Assembly: GCA_030220185.1 (NCBI GenBank)
Contig: JASPKZ010007797.1
Coordinates: forward strand, 1,656,001-1,720,000
Direction: 5' to 3'
Source of the DNA: Diploptera punctata
Lineage: Eukaryota > Arthropoda > Insecta > Blattodea > Blaberidae
Length of the DNA stretch: 64,000 nucleotides
In this document: positions 52,730-63,836 of the stretch, in pieces
Position numbering within the stretch: position 1 is the first letter of the stretch
How the letters are laid out: each line of letters starts with the position of its first letter
The notes under the pieces: model-generated
Database searches by the model: none
Told to the model about the DNA's origin: nothing
Seen by the model: only the letters and a program-made list of their open reading frames with translations
Translations under genes and position numbers: made by a program

Positions 52730-54147
52730 GAGTAGGATGCGTGTAGGCAAACAGTTTTCGGATACTTTTGAAAGCAAGGGTTGAAGCAAGGAGATGCGCT
52801 ATCTCCTCTACTATTTGATTTTGTACTAGAACGTGCTATCAAATCTTTAGAGATGAAGAAGGCCTGAACTCGATGGTATTAATACGCTGATGATGTAGTA
52901 CTATTGGGCGACAGCGACGATATACTATAGGCCAACACGCACACACTATTGAGTAACAATCAGAAATTGGGACTCGAACTAAATATCAATAAAACTAGAT
53001 ATATGGTCACACATAGAAATACATTATATAATGGATATGGACAGCTAATGACAAATGAGGGAAATTTTTGAGGTGGCTGAATCAAATACCTAATTAACTA
53101 ACTAACTCACTGACACTATCGAACCCGTAGGTTCATGGCTGCACGGACATAAGCTCTCCATACATTCATATCCTGAGCCAATGTTTTCCAATCATCCCCT
53201 GTATAATCTACTTCCCTCAAATCATAATGTTATTCTCCCACCTCATTCTTTCTACCAACTGGCCGTTTTGCTACAAGAATCTTCCATGCACGTCTTTCAT
53301 TCCCCATTCGTGCCACATGTATTGCCCATCGCAGTCTACGAGGCTTAACTGTTCTCATTATATCTGGCTTTTATAAAGACAATGTAGTTCACTGTTATGT
53401 AGTCTTCTCCATTCACCTCTCTGTTCAACTCTCTTTGGTCCAAAAATTTTCCTAAGAACTTTATTCGCAAATACTCGTATTCTCCTTTCCTCCCTTAAAG
53501 TAAGAGTCCATGTTTAGGATCCATATAATATGAATTCAAATACCTAGGAGCAATAATCACAAATAGGAATGAGATGCACAAAGAAATTAAACATAGGCTC
53601 AATTCTGGAAATGCATGCTATTACGCATTACAGAGACTCATGACGTTCCAACTCCCTTTTAAAAAACGTTAAACTGAAAATATATAAAACTATTATTCTA
53701 CCAGTTATATCGATGCGAAAACTGGACTCTTACTTTAAGGGAGGAAAGAAGATTATGAGTATTAGAGAATAAAGTTCTTAGGAAAATTTTTGGACCAAAG
53801 AGAGATGAACAGACAGGTGAATGGAGAAGACTTACACAACAGTGTATTACATGGTCTTCGTAGGAAGCCAGATATAATAACAGTTAATTCTTATAGACTT
53901 CGATGGGCAGAACATGTGACACGGATGGGAATTGAAAGACGTGCATGGAAGCTTCTTGTAGGAAATCCAGAAGGAATACGCCCAGTTGGTAGACCAAGAA
54001 TGAGGTGGGACAATAACATTAACAATGATTTGAGGGAAGTAGATTATACAGGGAAAACATTAGCTCAGGGTAGGGATGTATCAAGTGCTTATGTCCGCGC
54101 GGCCATGAACCTACAGGTTCGATAGTGCCAGTGAGTTAGTTAGTAGT
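52730..54147 (+). mobile_element. LINE-A, most informative copy, split by a second LINE-A
   Basis: A non-LTR retrotransposon; its protein copies RNA into DNA at a nicked target. The piece 52730-53092 holds RT block GLKQGDALSPLLFDFVLERA, then YADDVVLLGDSDD, both intact, and LDVNINKTR-like sequence with some stops. After the inserted copy, 53532-54147 carries the linker, YRCENWTLTLREER, then frame 53790-54125 with LRWAEHVTRMGIERRAWKLL, GRPRMRWDNNINNDLREVDY and YVRAAMNLQVR. It ends CAGTGAGTTAGTTAGTA. The endonuclease and RT start are missing. Clade is likely RTE or a relative. Confidence 0.9.
53093..53531 (-). mobile_element. LINE-A 3' copy inserted in an older LINE-A
   Basis: Opposite orientation to its host. 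The target GAA(T)TCAAATACCTA occurs on both sides (53079-53092, 53532-53546; one base missing on the left). 5'-truncated at the CETW region. Confidence 0.9.
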
Positions 54148-54179
54148 AATAACACTTGTAATGACGGTAAGAGTAATAA

Positions 54180-54198
54180 TAATAATAATAATAATAAT
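54180..54198. repeat. (AAT)n microsatellite
   Basis: Short clean tract. Confidence 0.9.
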
Positions 54199-54214
54199 AT
54201 TGGGAGGTGTTCAC

Positions 54215-54525
54215 CCGGGACTCCTAGAAAAGATAAAATAGGAGATAGTCCAATAAACTAAAAAGATGAATGTTCAAACTTCAGTTATGGATTTCAAGAA
54301 AAAAAAACGAACAATAAAAATGGTATGGTCAAATAAAAATATTATTAGAAGGCAGATTCCCAAGACAAATATTAGATTAGATGTCACTTGGTAAAAGAAT
54401 AAGAAGAAGAGAGCGGCAAAAAATATCGTGAGTCGAATTTATTTTAAGCAGCAAGAACAATAAAGGATTGGACGATTGAAATGACAGAAATGTGGAGAAG
54501 AATTAGTCCTATAGTAAATTAATTA
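54215..54525 (+). mobile_element. LINE-C-like C-terminal fragment
   Basis: Broken frames with IKWYGQIKILLEGRFPRQIL and LGKRIRRRERQKIS, then WTIEMTEMWRR. The K.YG...R.P. block is RT C-terminal. Confidence 0.6.
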
Positions 54526-54545
54526 GGCATCAAAAAGATGCGAAA

Positions 54546-54550
54546 TCTGC

Positions 54551-54584
<34 letters not shown>

Positions 54585-54612
54585 TAATAATGATGATGAT
54601 GATGATGATAAT
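54546..54612. repeat. (AAT)n-(GAT)n microsatellite
   Basis: AAT units, an AAC, then GAT units and again AAT. Confidence 0.95.
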
Positions 54613-54614
54613 AA

Positions 54615-55190
54615 TAGAATAGAGGAATAGTTAGAGATGGATATTTCGGACATTTCCTTATCTTTCAAAATATGAAGAAAAATGGGGATTATTTTCCAAA
54701 ACTGGTGTGTTCTGTAGGCGTGGTCAAGCGGCACTTCTGGAATGAGTTTGCGCGTGCGATTCGCAGATGGCAAGTAATTGTATGAATTAGAATGGGGGGT
54801 TGTTGACCCGATTGATTTGAGTGTATTTAGCGTGCCTTCATGTTCTCACGGCGGACAGCCACGCGCCATCTGGTTTACATATGTCCCCTCAGACCTCCCG
54901 GTGCCCTAGAATTTGGGTCATAATTGCACATGTGGACAGTTCCCTATGTAAACCCTCTTATATCGGGACTCGAACCATGTTATTAGTCTGCGTATGTGCC
55001 AATACCTGCACACATGCTTGCAGATGATGCCACTTGCTCTTCCTGCTTTCCTACAAATGATAGCTTTCCCCTCTTGCCCTCCTTATCTGACCGCATCTTT
55101 TGTTTCCAATTCTCCTCGCTGCCTCAGCATCTTCCGAGGGTTGTGTCAGCATCATTTGTCTGTTATAAATTGTTTATTTCACTCTTATGT
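54615..55190. other. GC-richer unclassified segment
   Basis: 54810-55140 is markedly less AT-rich than its surroundings. Three overlapping plus frames (54821-55027, 54994-55203, 54996-55211) have no recognisable domain. It could be host sequence or an unlisted repeat. Confidence 0.35.
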
Positions 55191-55196
55191 CTCATT

Positions 55197-55640
55197 TCGC
55201 TGACTATTTAACTCATGCCCCAAATGGGAGTCAATGACCAATCATGTTTCAATGAATTTTGTTTTACAACCATTGACAGTCGTGTTTCACCTCGCTCTTT
55301 ATCGATTTCTGTTCATCAATTCCTGCTTTTGTGATAAAGGAAGCTCCTCATTTTTTTAATACTATGAACAGGTCAGAGTATTATTTTGCAATGATTGACT
55401 CTCCAACAAATACACTGAATATAGCAAATAATGAACAGATTCTTTCAAACTACACATTTGATAATTGTGTGTTCAATAATTTGTTTTTAAATAATGATTT
55501 TGCTGAGTTGTTTACTAAAAAAATAATAATTTCTAATGTTGGTTATAATATACAGTTTGATGTGTGTTTTTTTTTTCCGCTAGGGTGCATTCTTACAATA
55601 TTGCGATCCTATTTGGCAATAAATAATATGATCTAGTTGC
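55197..55640 (+). repeat. Dispersed repeat V, copy 1
   Basis: Frame 55331-55636 (101 codons) includes MNRSEYYFAMIDSPTNTLNI and LFLNNDFAELFTKK. An inverted copy at 60524-60930 keeps the same words in its own frame. AGTCAATGACCAATCATGTT and GTGTTTCACCTCGCT mark the non-coding left part. Confidence 0.7.
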
Positions 55641-55829
55641 AGTGAATAAATAAACATAATCATACATTTCTGATTCGTTTTCAAACATAGCCGTTTACAT
55701 GAAATATATAAATCTTATAAAATATCGGTAACTATAATTAAATAATGATTTTTGAGTAAACAACTTAATTTTATTCATTAAATACTCCTAATGCCACTCT
55801 TGATTTGGAAATCACTCTGGACATTACTT

Positions 55830-55960
55830 ATGATAATACTACAGCATAAACTAACAACTTACTAATACCAATGACTTATAGGCCTTCTTAGAGGATGAAG
55901 AAAGCCTAAAACTCAATGGTATTAATAACTTATTATGCTGATGATCTTGTACCGATGGAG
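55830..55960. mobile_element. Two LINE-A RT scraps in opposite orientation
   Basis: 55830-55905 is the inverted YADD neighbourhood (ATAAACTAACAACTTACTAA). 55890-55960 is the plus version (GGTATTAATAACTTATTATG, then GCTGATGATCTTGTACC). Confidence 0.7.
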
Positions 55961-55989
55961 TATTTGCCCTGAATCATATAATAAACAAA

Positions 55990-57045
55990 AGACAAGAAAA
56001 AAAACCTAGAAACACATTTGTTATTTATAAACTTAGATAAAGCATTTGATCGAGTAAACAGGGAAATATTGTGGAATATCCTAAAAGAAAAAGACCTCCC
56101 TATTCAGATTATAGAAACTGTTAAGAGCTTGTATTGTGGAACAAATATTTGTATTGACCCACAGCTGACTAAAAATAAGAATTTTTTTCAAATAAACCAA
56201 GGAGTACGACAAGGGTGTTCACTCTCACCTATATTATTTAATATTTATATGGACGATATCCTTAAAGAATGGAAGAAGGTTTTAACTAATGAAGGAATAT
56301 TAATTGATAATAAAGATAAAATAAATGCTTTATTATTCGCTGACGATGTTGTACTTTTAGCAGAATCTGAAAATGAGCTCCAAATGTTAGCATATAAATT
56401 TAAATTAATAGCCAATAGATATAATTGTAAAATATCAATAAATAAGTCAAAAGTAATGGCATTTATTGGTAAATATGGAATTAGATAAAAATTGTACTGG
56501 ATAACAAAATAATAGAACAAATATCACATTTTCAATATTTAGGATATGATATAACTTATAGAGAAAATAAAGATATAGAAAATAAAGTAAATACATTTCA
56601 GGCTATTTGTGGAACCATAAAAAGAACCTTAGGTCGGAAAACAAGGAAAGATACGAAGCTTAAATTATATAAAACAATGGCTGTTCCTTTATTGTTGTAT
56701 GGAAGTGAACATTGGATAATGAAATCAAGGGATAAAAGCAGGATACAGACTGCGGAAATGCTATTTTTACGTAATGTGAAAGGATGCACAAGAGCGGATA
56801 GAATAAGGAATGACACTATACGAGAAGAATTTAATATATATAAAATTGAAGATAAAATCAGCGAAAATAATAAGAATGGACAGAACACTTAATGAGAATG
56901 AACAACGAAAGAATACCAAAAATAACCTTCCTGTATAATCCCAGAGGAACAAGAGATGTTGGCCGACCACGTAGAAGATGGACTCCACTTTTAACTTCGC
57001 CGGAACAGGCTGCATAGCCTAAACCTTGTGGTAGAAGAAGAAGAA
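55990..57045 (+). mobile_element. LINE-B, best reverse transcriptase copy
   Basis: Frame 56018-56488 (156 codons, open) covers RT blocks: FINLDKAFDRVNREILWNIL with the first catalytic aspartate, GVRQGCSLSPILFNIYMDDI, then LLFADDVVLLAESENELQ with the FADD catalytic pair, and INKSKVMAF. A frameshift near 56488 is followed by HFQYLGYDITYRENKDIENK, KLYKTMAVPLLLYGSEHWIM and LRNVKGCTRADRIRNDTIRE (56677-56892). The end is GGAACAGGCTGCATAGCC, then GTAGAAGAAGAAGAAGG. Endonuclease and RT start are absent. One frameshift and late stops make this relatively young. Confidence 0.95.
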
Positions 57046-57049
57046 GGAT

Positions 57050-57935
57050 GCTGATGATGTAGTATTATTAGGCGATAGCAAGGTGATAGTAAAGAGCAAC
57101 ACACATACTCTAGTGAGAAGTAACATTGAGAAACTGGGGGCTGGAAGTAAACATCAATAAAACTAAATATATGTTCACGCATAGAAATACAGTATATAAT
57201 GCAAATGGGCAGTTAATGACAAATGAGGGAAATTTTGAGAAAGTAACTGAATTCAAATAACTAGAAATAAAAATTACAAATAGGAATGAGACGCACAAAG
57301 AAATTAAACGTAAGCTCAAATCTAGAAATTGCATGCTATTATGCATTACAGTAACTTCTGTCGTTCCAACTTCTCTCAAAAACATTAAATTGAAAAAATA
57401 TAAAAAAACTATTATCCTCCCAGTTATACAGGATTGTTCATTTATACCTAACGGACACACAGGCAAAACGTCGTGTGCCCACTAGGTTATAAATGAAGAA
57501 CTCTGTATTATATGGGTGGGAAATTTGGATTTTTACTTTAAGGGAGGAGAAAATATTACGAATATCTGAGATTAAAGTTCTTATGAACATTTTTTGATCA
57601 AAGAGAGATTGACACACAGGCGAATTGAGAAATCTGCATAACAGTGAGCTACATGATCTTCATAGGAAACCAGATTTAATAAGAACAGTTAAGTCTCGTA
57701 GACTGCGATGGTCAGGACATGTGGGACGAATGGGGATTGAAAGAGAGGCTTGGAAACTTCATGTATGAACACCAGAGGGGGAAATACCCAGTTGGTAGAC
57801 CAAGAATGAGTGGAGAAAATAACATAAAAATGTTTTGAGGGAAGCAGATTATACAGGGGATGATTGGTTAACATTAGCTAACGATAGAGATGTATGGAGA
57901 GCTTGTGAACTTAAGGGTTTGATAGTGCCATTGAG
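57050..57935 (+). mobile_element. LINE-A copy with a 77-bp MITE inside
   Basis: Starts at DADDVVLLGDSKVIVKSNTH, through the linker, interrupted at the CCAGTTATA position, then continues to the C-terminus and ATAGTGCCATTGAG. Frames broken. Its start follows the LINE-B GAA tail directly. Confidence 0.9.
57429..57505. mobile_element. 77-bp MITE, TA duplication
   Basis: Ends CAGGATTGTTCATTTATA and, as complement, CAGAGTTCTTCATTTATA; flanked by TA (57427-57428, 57506-57507). The host LINE-A resumes without loss. Very small TA-targeting element, probably Tc1/mariner-type. Confidence 0.85.
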
Positions 57936-58109
57936 TATTTTTCATTATGCTATACATCTGAAGTGCATGTATAATAAGCTGGATAATATAACTACTGTGC
58001 ATTACCTTAATAAAAATCCAAAAAGGAATTGTTCAAGAATCCATTTCTCATTGTTGTGTAATCTGCTCGTTTAACTGTAATTTTTCTGCTGTTGTTTGTT
58101 TTATAACGA

Positions 58110-58845
58110 AACCTATCACTCACTCACTGGCACAGTCGAACCTATAGGTTAATGGCCGCGCGGACATAAGCTCTCCATACATCCCTATCCTGAGCTAATG
58201 TTTTCCAATCATTCCCTATGCAATCTACTTCCCTCGATTCATAGTTAATGTTATTCTCCCGCCTCATTCTTGGTCTACCAACTGGGCGTTTTACCTCTGG
58301 TTTTCCTACAAGAAGCTTCTATGCATGTCTTTCATTTCCCATTCGTGCCCCATGACCTGTCCATCGCAGTCTACGAGACTTAAGTGTGCTTATTATATCT
58401 GGCTCTCTATAAATATCATGTAGTTCAATGCTATGTAGTCTTCTCCATTCACCTGTCTGTTCATCTCTATTTGGTCCAAAATTTGTCCTAAGAACTTTAT
58501 TTTCAAATACTAATAATCCCCTTTCTTCTCCATTCACCTGTCTGTTCATCTCTGGTCCAATTTTTTTCCCCTAAGAACTTTATTTTCAAATACTCGTAAT
58601 CACCTTTCCTCCCTTATAGTAGGAGTATATATTTCACATCCATATAATATAACTGGTAGAATAAGAGTTTTATATATTTTCAGTTTAACGTTTTTTGAAA
58701 GGAGTTGTGACGTCACGAGCCTGTGTATTGCGTAATAGCATGCATTTCCAGAATTGAGCCTATGTTTAATTTGTTTGTGCATATCATACCTATATGTGAT
58801 TAGGAATGAGATGCACAAAGAAATTAAACATTGGCTCAGTTCTAT
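58110..58845 (-). mobile_element. LINE-A copy with internal duplication and inverted end
   Basis: 58110-58800 is minus-strand LINE-A. The block TTCTCCATTCACCTGTCTGT with its downstream sequence occurs twice (about 58440 and 58527), a tandem duplication of roughly 90 bases. 58800-58845 (AGGAATGAGATGCACAAAGA) is LINE-A in plus orientation, again the twin-priming arrangement. Confidence 0.85.
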
Positions 58846-58849
58846 GTAA

Positions 58850-59111
58850 TTTATAATTTTCCGAAGGCCTACCGACTGAGTTTAAGTTTCTCAAGATTTT
58901 TTCTCCAGGCATCATTAATGTAATTTAAATTGAGAATAAAATCTTCCTTTAACACCTAACACTAATCGCCGCAATGCTTACGAATTAATTAAAGGTAACA
59001 TCGTTATTCGACCAATGATGAGTTTACATTACAACTGGAACTTGGCTCGGAAGAAGCATAAGAACTGCGAGAAACAAAGTGATTTTTAATGTGTAAATAA
59101 ATGTGTTAAAT
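58850..59111. other. Unclassified sequence
   Basis: No feature recognised. Confidence 0.45.
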
Positions 59112-59778
59112 ATTGAACAGTTAATGACAAATGAGGGAAATTTTGAGTAAGTGGCTGAATTCAAATACCTGGGAACAGTAATCACAAATAGGAATGATAT
59201 GCACAGAGAAATTAAACATAGGCTTAATTCTGGAAATGCATGCTATTACGCATTACAGAGACTCGTGACGTCCCAATTCCTTTTAAAAACAAACTAAAAA
59301 TATATAAAACTATTATTCTAGCAGTTATATTATATAGGTGCGATACACGGACTCTTACTTTAAGGGAGGAAAGAAGATTACGAGTATTTGAGAATAAATT
59401 TCTTAGGAAAATTTTGGACCAAAGAGAGATGAACAGACAGGTGAATGGAGAACACTTTATAACAGTGAACTACATGGTCTTTATAAGAAGCCAAATATAA
59501 TAAGCATAGTTAAGTCTCGTAGACTGCGATGGACAGGTCATGGGGCACGAATGGGAAATGAAAGACATGCACGGAAGCTTCTTGTAGGAAAACCAGAGGT
59601 AAAACGCCCAGTTGGTAGACCAAGAATGGGGTGGGAGAATAACATTAACTATGATTTGAGGGAAGTAGATTATATAGGGAATGATTGGAAATCATTAGCT
59701 CAGGATAGGGATGTATGGAGAGCTTATGTCCGCGCGGCCATGAACCTACGGGTTCGACAGTGCCAGTGAGTTAGTTAC
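59112..59778 (+). mobile_element. LINE-A 3' copy, well preserved
   Basis: From TTAATGACAAATGAGGGAAA to GTGCCAGTGAGTTAGTTA. Two long frames: 59240-59500 with ILAVILYRCDTRTLTLREER, and 59551-59769 with MGNERHARKLLVGKPEVKRP, DLREVDYIGNDWKSLAQDRD and VWRAYVRAAMNLRVR. Only a few disruptions, so it is among the youngest copies. Confidence 0.92.
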
Positions 59779-59878
59779 TTGTGAGTCTCTCTATAGCGGT
59801 ACTATGGAGTTACAAACTGCTCCCTACCCCATTTCTCTATAGGAAAACATAAACATTTTGTTGGGCGGAGTCCATTAA

Positions 59879-59972
59879 CTAATAAGAATTTTGTCTTTAG
59901 GATTTGCTGGACTGGCTTTTTTTCATTTATTAACTCATGCTTTATTTAAGGCATTACTCTTTATGTGTGCAA
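59879..59972 (+). pseudogene. Nuclear copy of mitochondrial ND5 (NUMT fragment)
   Basis: In one frame the sequence reads LMSILSLGFAGLAFFHLLTH, then ALFKALLFMCA, the highly conserved LAFFHLLTHALFKALLFMCA core of NADH dehydrogenase subunit 5. ATA as Met and AGA as Ser (invertebrate mitochondrial code) restore the LMSILS sequence expected from insect ND5. In the nuclear code they would be Ile and Arg. Similarity stops at both ends within a few bases. It is a 94-base insertion of mtDNA without function. Confidence 0.85.
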
Positions 59973-59974
59973 AA

Positions 59975-60523
59975 TTTTCGATTTTTTAAGCCATTTTTCG
60001 AAAAATTCGTGCATTTTTTCGGATTTTCGCACTATATTCATATGTGGTAGTAGACCTACATACGTAATGTGTATTACATTCTTGAAACTTTCAGAATGTA
60101 GGTCTAATACGTATGGATTTTTCAGTTGAACACCTGTATCAGCTCCTATACGTGAACCGCATTATAGATGATGAACATAAAATGCGTGCCAGTGTTCATG
60201 TTGTCATTTTAGCCATTGTATAGAGCCGCAAAATGACCTATCAACCTCACGGTAGCTTCAACAACAGCGAAATCGATTTTGACCAAATTTGGAATGAACG
60301 CGGTGGCATTAGAGTGACATTGTTTATGTACTTGCTTACACATTCCAGAAACGTGGACATCAAGCTGCATCTCCTTCACACATTTTCATATTTTCGCTGT
60401 CTTCTTTGTCACATCTTCCAATCTTTATTTCATGTTCGTTATTAGCATTTTATGCAATTCCGTGGAATGAAACCAGAATTAGTTTTTTTAATGGGAATCG
60501 ATTTCTTTTAAAATATTTTGCAC
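59975..60523. other. Unclassified sequence with a short inverted pair
   Basis: TAGACCTACATACGTAATG near 60052 and the partly complementary AATGTAGGTCTAATACGTAT near 60096. Frame 60233-60445 has no motif. Confidence 0.4.
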
Positions 60524-60930
60524 ATTGACACACGCAGTAATTGTTCTTGTTGGTATTTATTTAATTTTTATAAACGCTATAACATATAAGATATCCGATA
60601 GGTTATACTTAGCGATTTTTTTAGGAAACAACTCAGCAAAATCATTATTTAAAAGCACAATTATTGAACACATAATTATCAAATGTGCAGTTCGAAGGAA
60701 TCTGTTCATTTTATTCGCTATATTTAAGGTATTTTTTGAAGAGTCAATCACTGCAAAATAATGCTCTGACATGTTCAGAATATTAAAAAAGGAGGAGCTT
60801 TCTTTATTTTGGTAAACAGAGCCAATAATTAGCGAGGTGAAACACGACTATCATTGGTTGTAAAACAAAATTAATTGAAACGTAATTGGTCATTGACTCC
60901 CATTTGAAATACGATTTCATTGTCCCTTCA
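60524..60930 (-). repeat. Dispersed repeat V, copy 2 (inverted)
   Basis: The minus-strand frame 60557-60772 has MSEHYFAVIDSSKNTLNIAN and LLNNDFAELFPKKI, parallel to copy 1. The right end contains TTGGTCATTGACTCCCATTT, as in copy 1. Confidence 0.7.
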
Positions 60931-61029
60931 TAAAGAATTTAAAACATTAATTGGATATAAGAATATTAATAAAGCAAGAAAATTTATCTTTATTTCTCTA
61001 CATTTCTGATGACTGAAAACAACTATAAT

Positions 61030-61255
61030 CTTTTTTGTTCAGGTCTCGCTGCCATATGTTAAAGCCGGCACTAACATTACTTTATAGATCTTCATTTTTT
61101 TTTGTCTCTATTCGTGTTGTTTTCAGTGTTCCACACTTCATTTGATATCTATTTAATTTATTTATTATGCCTAGACCCAAATTACAAGTAACGTCGCAAC
61201 CTAAATAATTAAAACATTGGGCTTGTTCCTGACACTTATCTTTAGGGTTCGGAAG
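61030..61255 (-). mobile_element. LINE-B fragment
   Basis: The minus strand gives a broken LFNYLGCDVTCNLGL-like linker, then VMLVPALTYGSET before a stop. Matches the corresponding part of the copy at 41205-41746. Confidence 0.65.
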
Positions 61256-61259
61256 TTGA

Positions 61260-62419
61260 GGAAAAATCCTTTTTTATTTTATGTCTAAAAACGAGGCGCA
61301 ACATAGTATATATACATTTTGGGTCATTGTAGGTCAGAAAAGGGTAGGTTTTATTTGTCCTTTTTCGAAGTTTTTTGGTTTATTGGTCTTTTTTAGCCTT
61401 TTTTTTAGGTGTTTACCGTTTTTTTTTGTAAAATTAGGCCTACCTTCTTTTGACTAAAGACGAGCTTCTCAGTGTTTTGTATCGTTCTGTCACAAAACCG
61501 ACGATCCTTTACACATAAGAATCTGGAGATGACTATTGTGATATACTGTAACGCCAACTGAGCTAACTTTTCCGAAGTTCAATTTTTATAATTCTAGTGT
61601 AGTTAAATCAAATATGCTTCTAGTTATACCAATTTAAATTTATATTTCTTTCTGCAGGATATTAATTCCGGGTTCGCTGAATTTATTCTTAGTAGGAAAA
61701 ATGGCTTATTCTAAATTCTCGAAGAACTTTCTTTTTAATGAACACAGAATTCCTTTTTCAAACTATGTTGAATTAAAAAAAAAACAAATTATGAAAGAAG
61801 AAGGATTTGCAGTTCCTTTTTGTTTTTCGCACTTTATGTTGCACTAAACTAGAATAGTGTACTTTTTAAACATTATTTTATTATAATGATTAAAAATGCA
61901 GTTGAAAATAAAATTGTTTAATTTGAATTGACTTTTAACGTCCTTTTATCCAGTTTTTAGGTATTTTAGGATATCGAAAGGTCTTTTATAGGTATTTTAA
62001 AGGAACTCAGCTTCCTAGTCCCACTTATCAACCAAAAAAAAAAAAAAGTCCGTCTAAACCATGATTTTTCTATTTGAAATTCCCTTGTACCCCTGTTAGT
62101 GACACATTACAACAGAGTCGCTTCTACTAGAAGACATTATAACTGACTAAAAAGTAGACATTTCGTAAAAATGTGAGGTCTGCGAATGAAGAATCTGACG
62201 GACCATAGTGAGTGATTGCTCGGCCGAGAAACCAGTTGCTACTGTTTAGTTCTGGTTCTACGTCTGGTATGTGGATTTTGCGAACTCTGACCGTCCTGGA
62301 CCACCTTGTGTGTAGAGCATTCTTTCAGTTGAATCCGGATGATACAAAACTAAATGTAATACAGTTTTATGTACGTCAAAATATCAATTTTATTTTTTAA
62401 AATGTATTACTTTGATATA
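61260..62419. repeat. Unclassified AT-rich region with repeat U
   Basis: 61725-62025 is repeat U (AACACAGAATTCCTTTTTCA, AACTATGTTGAATTAAA; the first part also at 50105-50160, the rest at 51400-51625). The region 61270-61460 is T-rich. A poly(A)-like run occurs near 62035. Nothing coding. Confidence 0.5.
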
Positions 62420-63365
62420 ACAGCTAATGACAACCGAGGGAAATTTTGAAGAAGTGGCCGATTTCAAATATCTATTAACAATCACGAATAGAAGTGAGAT
62501 GTAGAAAGAAATTAAACATAGGTTCAATTTTGCAAATGCGTGCTATTATGCATTACAGAGACTCTTGACGTCCCAACTCCTTTCAAAAAACGTTAAACTG
62601 AAAATATATAAAACTATTATTCTACCAGTTATATTATATGGATGGGGCACGCCGTAGCGTAGTGGTTAAGGCACTGAGCTACAAGCCGGAGGCTCGAGGG
62701 TTCAAGTCCCGTTGGGGTCAGGATTTTTAAACTGACCCAAACCCTCTGGCGGCACTATGGCCTTGGGTCGACTCATCCTCTAACGGAAATGAGTACCAGA
62801 CGCTTGTTCTGGGGGTAAAGGCGGCCGTCACGCAGGGCTGACAACCCAGCTGACATAAAGTGCCGATTGTCTAGAAAAAGTGGGTGCCTTTTAACCTCCT
62901 ACTACCTCAAGGGCCACCGGGCCTGTTGTGGGATCACTTTTTTATATTATATGGATGCGTAACATGAGCTCTTACTTTAAGGGAGGAAAGAAGATTACGA
63001 GTATTCGAGAATAAAGTTCTTAGGAACATTTTTGTACAAAAAAAAAGAGAGAGATGAACAGACAGGTGAATGGAGAAGACTACATAATATTGAACTACAT
63101 GGTCTTTATAGCAAGCCAGATATAATAAGAGCCGTTAAGTCTCGTTGATTTCGATGGGCGGGACATGTGGCACTAATGGGGAATGAAAGACGTGCAAGGA
63201 AGCTTCTTGTAGGAAAACGAGAGAGAATAACATTATTCATGATTTCAGAGAAGTAGATTATACAGGGGATGATTGGAAAATATTAGGTCAGGATAGGGAT
63301 GTATGGAGAGCTTATGTCTGCGCGGCCATGAACCTAAGGGTTCGACAGAGTTAGTGAATTAGTTA
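62420..63365 (+). mobile_element. LINE-A copy split by SINE-4
   Basis: 62420-62644 and 62942-63365 join at the duplicated target into one LINE-A from GACAACCGAGGGAAATTTTG to the C-terminus and CAGAGTTAGTGAATTAGTTA. Frames are heavily broken in the second part (AAAAAAAAGAGAGAG at 63038). Confidence 0.9.
62645..62941 (+). mobile_element. SINE-4, reference copy, perfect 16-bp target duplication
   Basis: TTATATTATATGGATG at 62629-62644 and 62942-62957. tRNA-like head GCCGTAGCGTAGTGGTTAAG with GCACTGAGCTACAAGCC, B box region GGGTTCAAGTCCCGTTGG, body GACCCAAACCCTCTGGCGGC, ATGAGTACCAGACGCTTGTT and GGCGGCCGTCACGCAGGGCT, end GTTGTGGGATCACTTTTT. The intact duplication inside a single-copy context dates it after the LINE-A. 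Confidence 0.97.
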
Positions 63366-63409
63366 ATTACTTTGATGTATGAAGATGCGAAATTTGGTAT
63401 ATTTAACAA

Positions 63410-63787
63410 CTAGCTAATACTCGGCGCGGCGTGCACTGCTACGCCTAAATAAATTAAATATGTTTTTTATTTTTAGTTGAATAAGTGAAAAAGAATATAC
63501 CTATATCGTAATTCTTTTTACATACCCCGGGCATTCGAAAACGATTTACAAGTAGATTTTACTAATATTTTAATTCAAAGGGGTTGATAAACAATATTTT
63601 TAGTTTTTCCATTGTAAGTCAATTTTTATTTTTGGATTTCAGGTAAACCCCACTTCTAATAGTCGAGTGCTGATGAATTTTGGATAATTTCTACCTTGGT
63701 TTATTTTAATAGGATATACTGAGTTCTGTCGTGAAACATCGAAAATTGCGAACACTAGAGCGATTTTTAAGATTTTGTTTCATATGA

Positions 63788-63836
<49 letters not shown>

